Shown here piece after piece: positions 1 through 6,274 of a DNA stretch of 8,196 bases. Numbering within the stretch: position 1 is the first letter of the stretch; each line of letters opens with the position of its first letter. The notes below the pieces were generated by a model, which was not told the origin of the DNA, ran no database searches, and saw nothing but the letters and a program-made list of their open reading frames with translations. Source of the DNA: Bacteroidales bacterium (GTDB taxonomy: Bacteria > Bacteroidota > Bacteroidia > Bacteroidales > Dysgonomonadaceae); assembly GCA_012728155.1 (NCBI GenBank), contig JAAYFR010000010.1, positions 1 to 8,196 of the forward strand, read 5' to 3'. The translations under genes and the position numbers were made by a program.

Positions 1-1000
1 ATTCCAAGAAGGTAACAAATGAACGGATATGTGAAGTTTTGCGTATAGGTATGCGAACCATAGACCGTGTCAAGAAGCGTTTTGTTGAAGAGGGTTTTGA
101 TGCGACATTAGAGCGTCGTCCCAGTAGCCGCATTTACGAGAGTAAGATAGATGGCGATGTCGAAGCCAAGTTGGTGGCTCTGTGTTGCAGCAATCCTCCC
201 GAAGGGTATGCACGATGGTCATTACGGTTGCTTGCAGACAAAATGGTTGAATTGGAGTATATAGACAAGATTTCTCTTGTGACGGTTGGAAACGTTCTAA
301 AAAAAACGAACTTAAACCTTGGAAAGTAAAGGGTTGGGTTATTCCAACAGCTAACGGAGGAGAGTTTGTGGCTCACATGGAAAACGTCTTGGATGTATAT
401 AAACGTCCCTACGATCCAGACAATCCGGTAGTCTGCATGGATGAATCTCCCAAGCAGCTGATTGAGGCGTGCAATTCAATATCTGCAAAACCCGGGCAAG
501 AAGAACGGATTGATTATGAATACATCAGGCATGGAATAGTTAATATATTCATGGCAAACGAGCCTCTGAAAGGGAAAAGGATGGTAGAGGTAACAAACAC
601 AAAAACAAAGATAGATTGGGCTCATTTTGTTAGGCGAATATCGGATGAAATGTTTCCCAACGCAAATAAAATAACATTGATTATGGATAATTTCAAAACT
701 CATACTCCGGGAGCACTATATGAAGCATTTGAACCGGAGGAAGCCAAACGGATATGGGATAGGTTCGATTTTGTATTTACCCCAAAGCATGGAAGCTGGC
801 TTAATATGGCGGAGATAGAGTTTCACGTGTTGAACAGACAATGCTTAAACAGGCACATTTCAACAATGGAAGAAATAACAAAAGAGGTTGTAGCTTGGCA
901 GGAACATCGGAATAACAAGGATTCGGTCATCAACTGGCAATTCACCAACAAAGATGCAAGAGTCAAACTAAAACGACTTTATCCGTCAATTAATAATTAA
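1..1000 (+). CDS. IS630-family transposase, 5' partial, split in two frames by a -1 shift
   Basis: DDE transposase that would cut and paste its IS at TA targets. The frame is open from base 3 (reads SKKVTNERICEVLR), so the start lies off the window. The first part, to the stop at 327-329, holds the N-terminal helix-turn-helix region. The second part, in the -1 frame, runs to the stop at 998-1000 and holds the catalytic core. The two join at the A8 run at 299-306; a -1 shift gives a continuous LKKNELKPWKVK typical of the family. The DDE triad is visible: Asp in VCMDE (440-442), Asp in LIMDN (686-688) and Glu in WLNMAE (812-814). About 332 residues are visible, so only a short N-terminal piece is missing. 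The ATG at 368 is an internal Met, not a real start. The shift may be programmed or a one-base deletion. It is convergent with the hsdS remnant, which it interrupts. Confidence 0.9.
299..306 (+). other. Possible programmed -1 frameshift site (A8 run)
   Basis: Eight consecutive A. In the zero frame the codons are CTA AAA AAA ACG, so 299-305 is an A_AAA_AAA slippery heptamer in the correct register. Slipping back one base gives AAC GAA CTT and joins the two transposase frames. Downstream, TTGGAA (319-324) can pair with TTCCAA (342-347), and GTTGG (333-337) with CCAAC (344-348); both are rather far from the heptamer for a classic stimulator. Some IS630-family members are known to use frameshifting. 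A simple loss of one A, or a homopolymer read error, would look the same. Confidence 0.5.
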
Positions 1001-1008
1001 CATAACAC

Positions 1009-1010
1009 TA
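1009..1010. mobile_element. Probable right boundary of the IS630 element (TA target)
   Basis: hsdS homology runs in from the right to about base 1011 (IIPDSN), and the transposase stop is at 998-1000. A TA dinucleotide at 1009-1010 sits exactly between them. IS630 elements insert at TA and duplicate it, so this is the likely junction. The other end is outside the window, so the terminal inverted repeat cannot be matched. Confidence 0.5.
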
Positions 1011-1329
1011 GGTTGGAATCTGGTATTATTGAATTTATCTGTTGATTAGTAATTACACCTATTTTATTCATTACTACTTTACCCATATCCGAACCTATGC
1101 AGGTAACTAATATTGAATTTGGTGGCAAGATTTTGTTTCTCAACCTTTCAACACCTATTTGAGATAAGTTTCTATCAGCAGCTCTCGCAAATTTTCCATA
1201 ATTTTTATAGTCGGATGGAGTGATAAATGGTATTTCATTCCCCCAATCTACAGGGTTATTTTTAGAAGGAGTTTTTCCTGTAATGACCCAACCTAGCATC
1301 CCAAGCTTATATTCTTTCCACTCACTCAT
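1011..1329 (-). pseudogene. hsdS: Type I restriction-modification specificity subunit HsdS, truncated by IS630
   Basis: HsdS provides DNA sequence recognition for a type I R-M complex, through two target-recognition domains separated by helical spacers. Only the start of the first domain remains: MSEWKEYKLG at the N-terminus, then a GKTPSKNNPVDWGNEIPFITPSDY stretch in parts typical of HsdS TRD1, and NQQINSIIP near the break. About 106 native codons are left of a usual 380-450. The open frame continues as LVLC and stops at 997-999, inside the IS. The start is ATG at 1327-1329; the only other in-frame upstream space ends at a stop at 1366-1368. No clear Shine-Dalgarno is seen. It lies 92 nt downstream of dinD and presumably belonged to the same transcript. 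The rest of hsdS, and hsdR, may lie beyond the IS. As it stands it cannot make a working specificity subunit. Confidence 0.85.
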
Positions 1330-1421
1330 TTGTATCCATTTTGATATGTACCCAAAACAACACTTTCATGTACATGTCCATATTTAGCACGTTTTCTATA
1401 TACCTTATTCATTGACAGAGT

Positions 1422-2273
1422 CTATTTATTCTTACCTTTTAATTGTTTGGGTTCGCTGGCTTTTTCTATTTTTTTGATACTATCAGCTGTAGGAAGATCT
1501 TCAGGCATTGTACCGCCTAATTCTTCAATGGTTTTCCGTACTTTTTCACCAACTTCGTAATGGGTTTTGTTCGCTTTTTGCTTACCCTTCACGTTTTCAC
1601 GCCGTAACTTCTCTTCGGTTTGCGTGGCACGAAACAGGTTGGCAGCCAATTCAGTACTTCCCATATGGTCAAGAATCTGTTGACTTTTCTTTAAGCCCTT
1701 CTTTTTATGTATTGCTTTTGCATCCAAACCTCCATATAAACCCATATAGCCATGATTCTGAAAAATAGCGTAATCCAGAGGTGCTACAACTCCGGCTTCT
1801 TTGGCGGCAGCAGCCAGTTGTGTATTGTGTTTCGCCATTTCATTGCGGAGAAATAAACGTTTTTCATCTTCCGAACCCAAACGGTTGTATTCCTCCATTT
1901 GACGGATTTCTTGCAAACGAGTCTGTACTGCAAAGTATGTTTGTCCCAAAGCTACGATTTCTTTTGCAGGATCGGCATTCTGGACTATCAAATAACAGGC
2001 ATAGCGAGAAAGTTTGACACTTTCCACCTCTCTTTGAGCCGTTTTACCCGTCGTTATCATTTCGAGGATATCCTCGAAATGATCTGAGGCTACCTGCCCG
2101 CTATTTGTGCAGGCTTCCTTGGCACGTTCGATAACCGGCAGAAAATGTCGGTACTCGGAGTATTCCAAGACTTTAGCCATATCTCGGGCACTCCAATATT
2201 CATTGCCATTTTCGTCCGTTCGCTTAATCTGTTCAAAAATGCTTTGTCCGTTTTTTTGAATACCTTTTTCCAT
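1422..2273 (-). CDS. dinD: DNA damage-inducible protein D (DinD), BRO-N domain
   Basis: 283 residues, close to the length of E. coli DinD, a damage-induced protein reported to bind and inhibit RecA filaments. Visible: a BRO-N-like N-terminal domain (about residues 12-115) with EYWSARDMAKVLEY at 25-38 and RYACYLIVQNADP at 90-102. A DinD-specific helical C-terminal part follows, including ETQTRLQEIRQ-like and NHGYMGLYGG segments, with a Lys-rich tail. It starts 22 nt after the hsdM stop, with a weak purine stretch GAAAGACAG ahead of ATG, and is clearly in the hsdM operon. It lies between hsdM and hsdS, a placement also met in other type I R-M loci. A 28-bp perfect palindrome lies inside the gene (2056-2083). 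Family assignment is firm; a role in this R-M system is inference. Confidence 0.88.
   Translation of the reverse strand: MEKGIQKNGQSIFEQIKRTDENGNEYWSARDMAKVLEYSEYRHFLPVIERAKEACTNSGQVASDHFEDILEMITTGKTAQREVESVKLSRYACYLIVQNADPAKEIVALGQTYFAVQTRLQEIRQMEEYNRLGSEDEKRLFLRNEMAKHNTQLAAAAKEAGVVAPLDYAIFQNHGYMGLYGGLDAKAIHKKKGLKKSQQILDHMGSTELAANLFRATQTEEKLRRENVKGKQKANKTHYEVGEKVRKTIEELGGTMPEDLPTADSIKKIEKASEPKQLKGKNK
2056..2083. repeat. 28-bp perfect palindrome inside dinD
   Basis: The left half ATCATTTCGAGGAT (2056-2069) is followed at once by its exact reverse complement (2070-2083), with no spacer. On the coding strand it encodes the residues HFEDILEM and their neighbours, so it is constrained both as protein and, perhaps, as DNA. 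No function is known to me for it. It could extrude as a hairpin, bind a dimeric protein, or be chance. Confidence 0.95.
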
Positions 2274-2295
2274 GTTAGTCTGTCTTTCGTAAATG

Positions 2296-3870
2296 TTAGT
2301 CTTTGGCTAATTTTATTTTGGATAAGTTTTCTATGATGATCTGATTCAATCTGGCCTCCTCCTTCAGCTGCTCCTCAAACTCAGCTTTCAAAGCCGTAAA
2401 TCGTTCGCTGAAATTGAAATCATCCTCTTCATCAGGCAATCCTACATAACGGCCGGGAGTAAGTACATAATCCAGCTCTTTTACCCTTTCGATAGGAACC
2501 GAAGCACAAAAGCCGGGGATATCTTCGTATTTCCCATCCGGATTACGCCAATTGTGATAGGTGTCAGCTATTTTTGCGATATCGTTATCCTCCGGATTTT
2601 CCGAGCCATTTGAAAGTTCTCGTGTGCGGCGATTAATCAAATGTCCCAGATTACGGGCATCAATAAACAGGATTTCTTTGCTTCGATTACGGAATTTGCC
2701 ATTAGTGCGATTACGACTCAAGAACCACAAAGCAGCAGGGATTTGTGTATTCAAAAATAATTTAGCCGGTAAGTTAACAATACAATCGATTAGACCACAT
2801 CCATCAGCTTCAATCAAGGCTTTACGAATTTCACCCTCTCCCGAAGTTTTAGATGTCAACGCTCCTTTTGCCAAAACAACTCCGGCTTGTCCGTTTGGCG
2901 ATAAATGATAAATAAAATGCTGCAACCAGGCAAAGTTGGCATTTCCAACAGGTGGAACTCCATATTTCCAACGCCCGTCTTTGCGAAGCAATTCACCGCC
3001 CCAATCGCTCACATTAAAAGGTGGATTCGCAATGATATAATCGGTTTTCAAATCTTTGTGCGCATCGTTCAGAAAAGAGCCTTCGTTGTTCCACTTAACC
3101 TGCGAGCTGTCGATTCCGCGAATAGCCAGATTCATCTTGCATAATCTCCAAGTGGTTTGATTGCTTTCTTGTCCGTAAACGGAAATGTCGCTTACTTTCC
3201 CTTGGTGTTCTTTTACAAACTTTTCAGACTGAACAAACATTCCACCTGAACCACAGCAAGGGTCAAATACACGTCCCTCATAGGGCTCAAGCATTTCGAC
3301 AAGCAATTCCACTACGCTTCGAGGGGTATAGAACTGTCCGCCCTTTTTGCCTTCGGCAAGCGCAAATTCTCCCAAAAAGTATTCGAACACATGCCCCAAC
3401 ACATCGGCACTACGGGCTTTTGCATCTCCCAAAGCGATATTACCAATCAGGTCTATGAGTTCCCCCAAACTGGTCGGATCAAGATTTTGCCGGGCAAACA
3501 CTTTTGGAAGCACACCTTTCAGTGAACTATTTTCTTTTTCTATGGCATCCATTGCCGCATCTACCGTTTTACCGATAGTAGGCTGCTTTGCCTGTGACTT
3601 TAGAAATTCCCAACGAGCTTCTTTAGGAACAAAGAATACATTCTCCGCTTTGTATTCGTCAATATCTTCCGGGTCGGCACCATTAGCCTCCTCTGCTTTC
3701 AGTTTAACGTATAGCTCCTCAAATGCATCAGAAATGTATTTAAGAAAAATAAGTCCTAATGCTATATGCTTATATTCGGCGGCATCTATATTTTTTCGCA
3801 GTTTATCTGCCGTTTTCCAAAGTTGCTTTTCCAAAGGCTCTTCCGCCATATTTCCGTTTTTCTTTGCCAT
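2296..3870 (-). CDS. hsdM: Type I restriction-modification DNA methyltransferase subunit HsdM
   Basis: N6-adenine methyltransferase subunit that works in an HsdM2S1 complex using S-adenosylmethionine. It has 524 residues, a normal length. In order: an HsdM N-terminal helical domain (about 10-150, with LRKNIDAAEYKH and LGLIFLKYISDAFEE); GGQFYTPRSVVELLV (177-191), which is motif X; DPCCGSGGM (203-211), the SAM-binding motif I; and IIANPPFNV (279-287), whose NPPF is the catalytic motif IV of adenine methylases. A C-terminal part with ERVKELDYVLTPGRYVG (461-477) and a helical tail that normally contacts HsdS follows. All key motifs are intact. It starts 2 nt after the xre stop, so translation is probably coupled. 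It is intact here, but its partner hsdS in this locus is broken; it may work with another HsdS or be idle. Confidence 0.96.
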   Translation of the reverse strand: MAKKNGNMAEEPLEKQLWKTADKLRKNIDAAEYKHIALGLIFLKYISDAFEELYVKLKAEEANGADPEDIDEYKAENVFFVPKEARWEFLKSQAKQPTIGKTVDAAMDAIEKENSSLKGVLPKVFARQNLDPTSLGELIDLIGNIALGDAKARSADVLGHVFEYFLGEFALAEGKKGGQFYTPRSVVELLVEMLEPYEGRVFDPCCGSGGMFVQSEKFVKEHQGKVSDISVYGQESNQTTWRLCKMNLAIRGIDSSQVKWNNEGSFLNDAHKDLKTDYIIANPPFNVSDWGGELLRKDGRWKYGVPPVGNANFAWLQHFIYHLSPNGQAGVVLAKGALTSKTSGEGEIRKALIEADGCGLIDCIVNLPAKLFLNTQIPAALWFLSRNRTNGKFRNRSKEILFIDARNLGHLINRRTRELSNGSENPEDNDIAKIADTYHNWRNPDGKYEDIPGFCASVPIERVKELDYVLTPGRYVGLPDEEDDFNFSERFTALKAEFEEQLKEEARLNQIIIENLSKIKLAKD

Positions 3871-3872
3871 AT

Positions 3873-4076
3873 CTATTTATCCTCGTTTTTATTATCCACA
3901 ATCAAATCCTTCACATTCACACTCAATAACTCCGCAATCTGAAAAAGCGTCTCCAAACTCGGCTGTTTCCGGTTGCAAGCATACGCATTAACCATTTTGA
4001 AACTCTTGCCAAGTTTTTCGGCAAGCCAAGTTTGTTTGATCCCTTTTTCATTGAGAACCTCTTTGATTCGATTCAT
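3873..4076 (-). CDS. XRE-family helix-turn-helix regulator of the R-M operon
   Basis: 67-residue, single-domain Cro/CI-type DNA-binding protein. The helix-turn-helix occupies about residues 12-60: KQTWLAEKLG, then KMVNAYACNRKQPSLETL, then IAELLSVNVKDLI, the classic HTH_3 layout. There is no extra ligand-binding or protease domain. It is the first gene of the hsdM-dinD-hsdS operon, with its stop 2 nt before the hsdM start. A small XRE protein heading an R-M operon suggests a controller (C-protein-like) that tunes methylase expression, probably also its own. That role is inferred from position. The start ATG at 4074-4076 follows a predicted promoter box at 4101-4108. Confidence 0.85.
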   Translation of the reverse strand: MNRIKEVLNEKGIKQTWLAEKLGKSFKMVNAYACNRKQPSLETLFQIAELLSVNVKDLIVDNKNEDK

Positions 4077-4100
4077 ATACTAAGAATTTTAATTTGCTCT

Positions 4101-4108
4101 CAAAGTTA
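4101..4108 (-). promoter_or_regulatory. Bacteroidetes-type -7 box for the xre-hsdM-dinD-hsdS operon
   Basis: On the minus strand the sequence reads TAACTTTG, a full match to the TAnnTTTG -7 consensus of Bacteroidetes primary sigma factor promoters. It lies 24 nt before the xre start codon, giving a short leader. No good TTTG -33 box is seen about 20 nt further up, so the promoter may be weak or need an activator. Confidence 0.5.
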
Positions 4109-4121
4109 GGAAATATTGCGG

Positions 4122-4140
4122 GATAATAATGAGAATCATC
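4122..4140. promoter_or_regulatory. Imperfect palindrome upstream of the xre promoter, possible operator
   Basis: GATAAT at 4122-4127 and ATCATC at 4135-4140 form an imperfect dyad (GATnAT, 7-nt gap, ATnATC on either strand). It lies just upstream of the -7 box, where a small XRE regulator could act. The match is imperfect, the region is AT-rich, and it overlaps the mobA stop, so this is a weak call. Confidence 0.25.
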
Positions 4141-4570
4141 TTCTTTTTAGATATTCCTGTTCAAACCTCTGCGTCAATTCAATTATTTGTTGGTTTGTGG
4201 TGACGAGTTCGATTGTGATTTTCTCTAATTTATAAAGCATGGAAAGTGCTGCCTTCTCAGAATAATGACTGTGAAGTTGCTTCACTATCTGATTATAATT
4301 GACACCAATTGCACGAAATTGAGCGTACAATTGAGTTAGCTTTGAGATATACTCAATGGCTCCTTTATCTGTCTTAACAACATGAAACGACTGCTTGAAA
4401 ACTCTCGCTTTGATAAATGTCGCTTTGGCATAAACACCGGATTCTTCAAACATGGATAAGAATTGGGCATATTCCTGATCCGAAAAACGAACCATGACAC
4501 AGTTTTTTGCAGGATCACTTTTGGGAGGGCGACCGCCCTTATTGTATTTCTTTCGTTTTACTTCTTCCAT
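4136..4570 (-). CDS. mobA: MobA/MobC-like relaxosome accessory protein
   Basis: 144-residue DNA-binding accessory protein of the kind that helps a relaxase find and open oriT in Bacteroidetes conjugative transposons and mobilizable islands. The N-terminus is basic (KRKKYNKGGRPPKSDP). A ribbon-helix-helix-like segment follows at about 24-60 (VMVRFSDQEYAQFLSMFEE). The conserved MobC-type stretch FRAIGVNYNQIVKQLH is at about 90-105, and the C-terminus is helical. Naming differs between elements (MobA in CTnDOT-like elements, MobC in others). The relaxase gene usually follows directly, often overlapping the stop. Here the stop codon lies in an ATGA that opens a reading frame of only 16 codons, and the R-M operon comes next. 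The gene appears complete, but its partner is missing. Confidence 0.8.
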   Translation of the reverse strand: MEEVKRKKYNKGGRPPKSDPAKNCVMVRFSDQEYAQFLSMFEESGVYAKATFIKARVFKQSFHVVKTDKGAIEYISKLTQLYAQFRAIGVNYNQIVKQLHSHYSEKAALSMLYKLEKITIELVTTNQQIIELTQRFEQEYLKRR

Positions 4571-4583
4571 ATTATTATTCTAT

Positions 4584-4596
4584 GTGGCAATGCCAC
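4584..4596. promoter_or_regulatory. 13-nt palindrome upstream of mobA
   Basis: GTGGCA, one A, then TGCCAC: a perfect 6-bp dyad centred 20 nt before the mobA start codon. The position suits an autoregulatory operator or a relaxosome-protein binding site. No binding partner can be named from sequence. Confidence 0.4.
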
Positions 4597-4607
4597 CATT
4601 AGAAAAA

Positions 4608-4731
4608 ATCGCACGACTTCGGAGTGTGATTATCCCCCTTGTGGGGCAAGCGTTTTGAGTAACCCGAAATGAAATGAGTTACTCAAAACACAGCTTGCTA
4701 TTTGCCGTTTGCAAATACGTATCTTCGATAC
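4608..4731 (-). other. oriT: Putative origin of transfer (oriT): cluster of inverted repeats
   Basis: The spacer between mobA and the DUF3408 gene holds a cluster of stem-loops. 4608-4614/4624-4630: ATCGCAC with GTGTGAT, one G-T pair. 4635-4638/4643-4646: CCCC with GGGG. 4646-4663/4678-4698: GCAAGC plus GTTTTGAGTAAC, with GTTACTCAAAAC, a 3-nt bulge ACA, then GCTTGC; all 18 pairs are perfect around a 14-nt loop. 4699-4705/4711-4717: TATTTGC with GCAAATA. 4719-4723/4727-4731: GTATC with GATAC. On the mobA strand the long repeat is followed by the GC-rich GCTTGCCCCACAAGGGG. A long inverted repeat next to a GC-rich nick region just upstream of a relaxosome gene is the usual layout of MOBP-type oriTs. 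The nick position cannot be read from sequence. Confidence 0.55.
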
Positions 4732-4785
4732 CATTGAAGCATAAACCTTGACAGGCAATGTTTTTACTCTATTTAGTATAGCTGA

Positions 4786-4802
4786 TAGTTGTAGCACAAC
4801 TA
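4786..4802 (-). terminator. Stem-loop overlapping the DUF3408 stop codon
   Basis: TAGTTGT (4786-4792) pairs perfectly with ACAACTA (4796-4802) around a 3-nt loop; the right arm contains the stop codon. It could end or stabilise the DUF3408 transcript. There is no U-run directly after it on the minus strand, so it is not a textbook intrinsic terminator and may belong to the hairpin cluster next to it. Confidence 0.3.
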
Positions 4803-5279
4803 CATTTTTCTCCAATAATCAATATCTTCGCCAAATTCTTTAAGGTGATGAATAGCCATATTCTCTAAAAAGCCGGAAGCACTCATTCCTTTGTTCCCAA
4901 GCCTCCGCGCAATCTCGTCCAATTGTTCCCTTAACTCTTCACTGATAAAAACAGGCTTTCGGTGTTTGATCTTTGGCGTTGTAAGATACAGGTCTCTATA
5001 TTTCTCGAAAGCAGCTTTACGTTGGGGAGGGCTACTTCGTTTGGTATTATCATCTGCTATAGTTGATTTACTATCTACATCAGCAATATCAACACTAGTT
5101 GATGTACTTATTGTATTAGATAAATCACTTTCTGTTTGAATATGATCCGCTCCTTGAGGTGGAAGGAGTGGACGGGCAGGCATACTTGGGTTATTTCTTA
5201 TTTCTTTGTTTTTGAAGGAAGATATGACAAAACTTGCATTGATATCAGTTAAGTTCACTTCATCTTTTTCTTTTCCCAT
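4800..5279 (-). CDS. DUF3408 family protein (conjugative element, TraB-like)
   Basis: 159 residues. The first ~100 are low-complexity and probably disordered, with many Ser, Thr, Asp and Pro (for example STSTSVDIADVDSKST). The last ~55 (KHRKPVFISEELREQLDEIARRLG, then MSASGFLENMAIHHLKEFGEDIDYWRKM) match the DUF3408 C-terminal domain, which looks like a ribbon-helix-helix fold. DUF3408 proteins are found almost only in Bacteroidetes conjugative transposons and mobilizable islands, near mob or parA genes; their biochemical role is not settled. The gene reads toward mobA across the putative oriT. The start is ATG at 5277-5279, preceded by AT-rich sequence without a clear Shine-Dalgarno. Domain assignment is firm; function is not. 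Confidence 0.8.
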   Translation of the reverse strand: MGKEKDEVNLTDINASFVISSFKNKEIRNNPSMPARPLLPPQGADHIQTESDLSNTISTSTSVDIADVDSKSTIADDNTKRSSPPQRKAAFEKYRDLYLTTPKIKHRKPVFISEELREQLDEIARRLGNKGMSASGFLENMAIHHLKEFGEDIDYWRKM

Positions 5280-5544
5280 GATAAATTTTGTTTTATAAAT
5301 TAGTACTATTCGTCGTAGCTAATATCTTAACTGTATTAACTCTTGCAAATAAAATAACTATTCATTAATCAGGAATACGTCATGGTTTTCATGCTGTGTT
5401 TTGCTATAAAATAGACCATACTAGAGCCAAACATACTCAAATCGGTGCCACTTACTGCCAGCTCTCGATTTTGTGCTGTTTCTGTAGATATCCCAACTTA
5501 TATTTGTTCTGAAAATAAGAATAGTAACTTCTAAATTATACGAT
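5280..5544. other. Divergent intergenic region between the DUF3408 and HTH genes
   Basis: 265 nt, AT-rich, separating the starts of two divergently read units, so it must hold promoters in both directions. A plus-strand -7 match is at 5499-5506. On the minus strand the best candidate near 5345-5360 (TTTATTTG) misses the TAnnTTTG consensus by one base. I see no open frame, tRNA or long repeat here. Confidence 0.5.
5499..5506 (+). promoter_or_regulatory. Bacteroidetes-type -7 box for the HTH gene pair
   Basis: TATATTTG matches TAnnTTTG fully and lies 38 nt before the first HTH start codon. A TTTG at 5470-5473 is 25 nt upstream, longer than the usual 19-21 nt gap, so the -33 element is doubtful. 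Confidence 0.5.
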
Positions 5545-5859
5545 ATGAAAATTATTAATATTGAAGAATCCGTATTCGAGAAAATGATGGATCAATTTGG
5601 AGTATTTACCCGGAAGGTAGAAGCTATCTGCAATCGGAACCGTGATAAAAGTATGACAAAATGGCTCGATAATCAGGATGTATGCATGATTCTAAATATC
5701 TCAAAACGTTCGTTACAAAACTACCGGGATAATGGAACGCTCCCTTATACGCAGATCGGTCATAAAATGTTTTACAGAGCCGACGATATTGAGCGGATTG
5801 TTCCTGTTATCACGCAGAAAGAAAAGGAATTGATTTATAAAAGAAAGGAGCGTAGATAA
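5545..5859 (+). CDS. HTH_17 (excisionase-like) DNA-binding protein 1
   Basis: 104 residues. A variable helical N-terminus (1-36) precedes a winged helix-turn-helix of the MerR/excisionase type at about 40-85: WLDNQDVCMILNISKRSLQNY, then GTLPYTQIGHKMFYRADDIERI. The tail is basic (KRKERR). Such proteins come in pairs next to the integrase in Bacteroidetes conjugative and mobilizable elements, where relatives act as excision factors or regulators of excision and transfer. The ATG at 5545 follows an AT-rich leader without a Shine-Dalgarno. The stop TAA overlaps the ATG of the next gene by one base, so the two are translated together. Its specific targets cannot be told from sequence. Confidence 0.85.
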   Translation: MKIINIEESVFEKMMDQFGVFTRKVEAICNRNRDKSMTKWLDNQDVCMILNISKRSLQNYRDNGTLPYTQIGHKMFYRADDIERIVPVITQKEKELIYKRKERR

Positions 5860-6158
5860 TGGGCAATGATAATTTGATAACACAGAGTGACGAACGAATC
5901 CTATTCTTTTTCAAATCTCTTGAAGGAATGTTAGATGGCTTAGAGAATCTAACGGAGAATTATCGCCCTATGTTAAAAGGAGAGCGTTATCTGACCGATA
6001 AAGAAGTCTCGGAACGATTAAAACTGAGCCGTCGTGTTTTGCAGAATTACCGGGATGAAAGTAGGCTTCCCTTTTGCAAGTTGGGTGGAAAAATACTCTA
6101 TCGGGAGTCAGATATTCAGCGAATGTTGGGTGATGGGTATCAGGATGCTCCTCGTTAA
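5859..6158 (+). CDS. HTH_17 (excisionase-like) DNA-binding protein 2
   Basis: 99 residues, a paralogue of the gene before it. The HTH (about 43-90) reads RYLTDKEVSERLKLSRRVLQNYRDESRLPFCKLGG in parts, then KILYRESDIQRML. It shares LQNYRD, LP and the FYR/LYRxxDI wing pattern with its neighbour, while the N-terminal halves differ. The start is chosen by the TAATG overlap with the upstream stop and by AAAGGAG at 5843-5849, the best ribosome-binding site in this element. Likely role: a partner excision or regulatory factor. It is convergent with the integrase remnant; the inverted repeat at 6223-6274 lies between them. Confidence 0.83.
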   Translation: MGNDNLITQSDERILFFFKSLEGMLDGLENLTENYRPMLKGERYLTDKEVSERLKLSRRVLQNYRDESRLPFCKLGGKILYRESDIQRMLGDGYQDAPR

Positions 6159-6222
6159 TATTTTCTTTTTCTTCTTTTCAACCGATATACATCTTCCATG
6201 CGGAGAGCTAAATAAGCCAGAC

Positions 6223-6274
6223 TTTCCGGTAAAAATACGCTAATCCGCAGGATTCGGAAGATTTTTATCGGAAA
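6223..6274. repeat. Large near-perfect inverted repeat with nested hairpin
   Basis: The left arm TTTCCGGTAAAAAT (6223-6236) and right arm ATTTTTATCGGAAA (6261-6274) pair over 14 positions; the single mismatch is a G-T pair in plus-strand RNA. Between them AATCC (6242-6246) and GGATT (6250-6254) form a second stem with loop GCA. It lies between convergent genes, so it may be a two-way terminator, although no T-run follows the arms. It could also be a recombinase or Xis binding site, or a small structured RNA. Confidence 0.85.

Noticed and set aside
368..1000. Separate gene starting at ATG 368
   Set aside because: The reading frame and family match extend upstream of 368 to the A8 run, so this Met is internal to the IS630 transposase.
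1330..1395. Short minus-strand frame (about 20 codons) ending at the hsdS start, plus a CATGTACATG palindrome at 1367-1376
   Set aside because: It could be a leader peptide coupled to hsdS, but it is too short, has no clear ribosome-binding site and cannot be told from chance.
3347..3991. 214-codon open frame on the plus strand
   Set aside because: It is antisense to hsdM and xre, has Ser/Pro/Phe-rich composition with no domain pattern, and is explained as a shadow of the well-supported hsdM frame.
4630..4815. 61-codon open frame on the minus strand
   Set aside because: It runs through the hairpin cluster, has no recognisable domain and overlaps the DUF3408 stop; the inverted repeats explain the sequence better.
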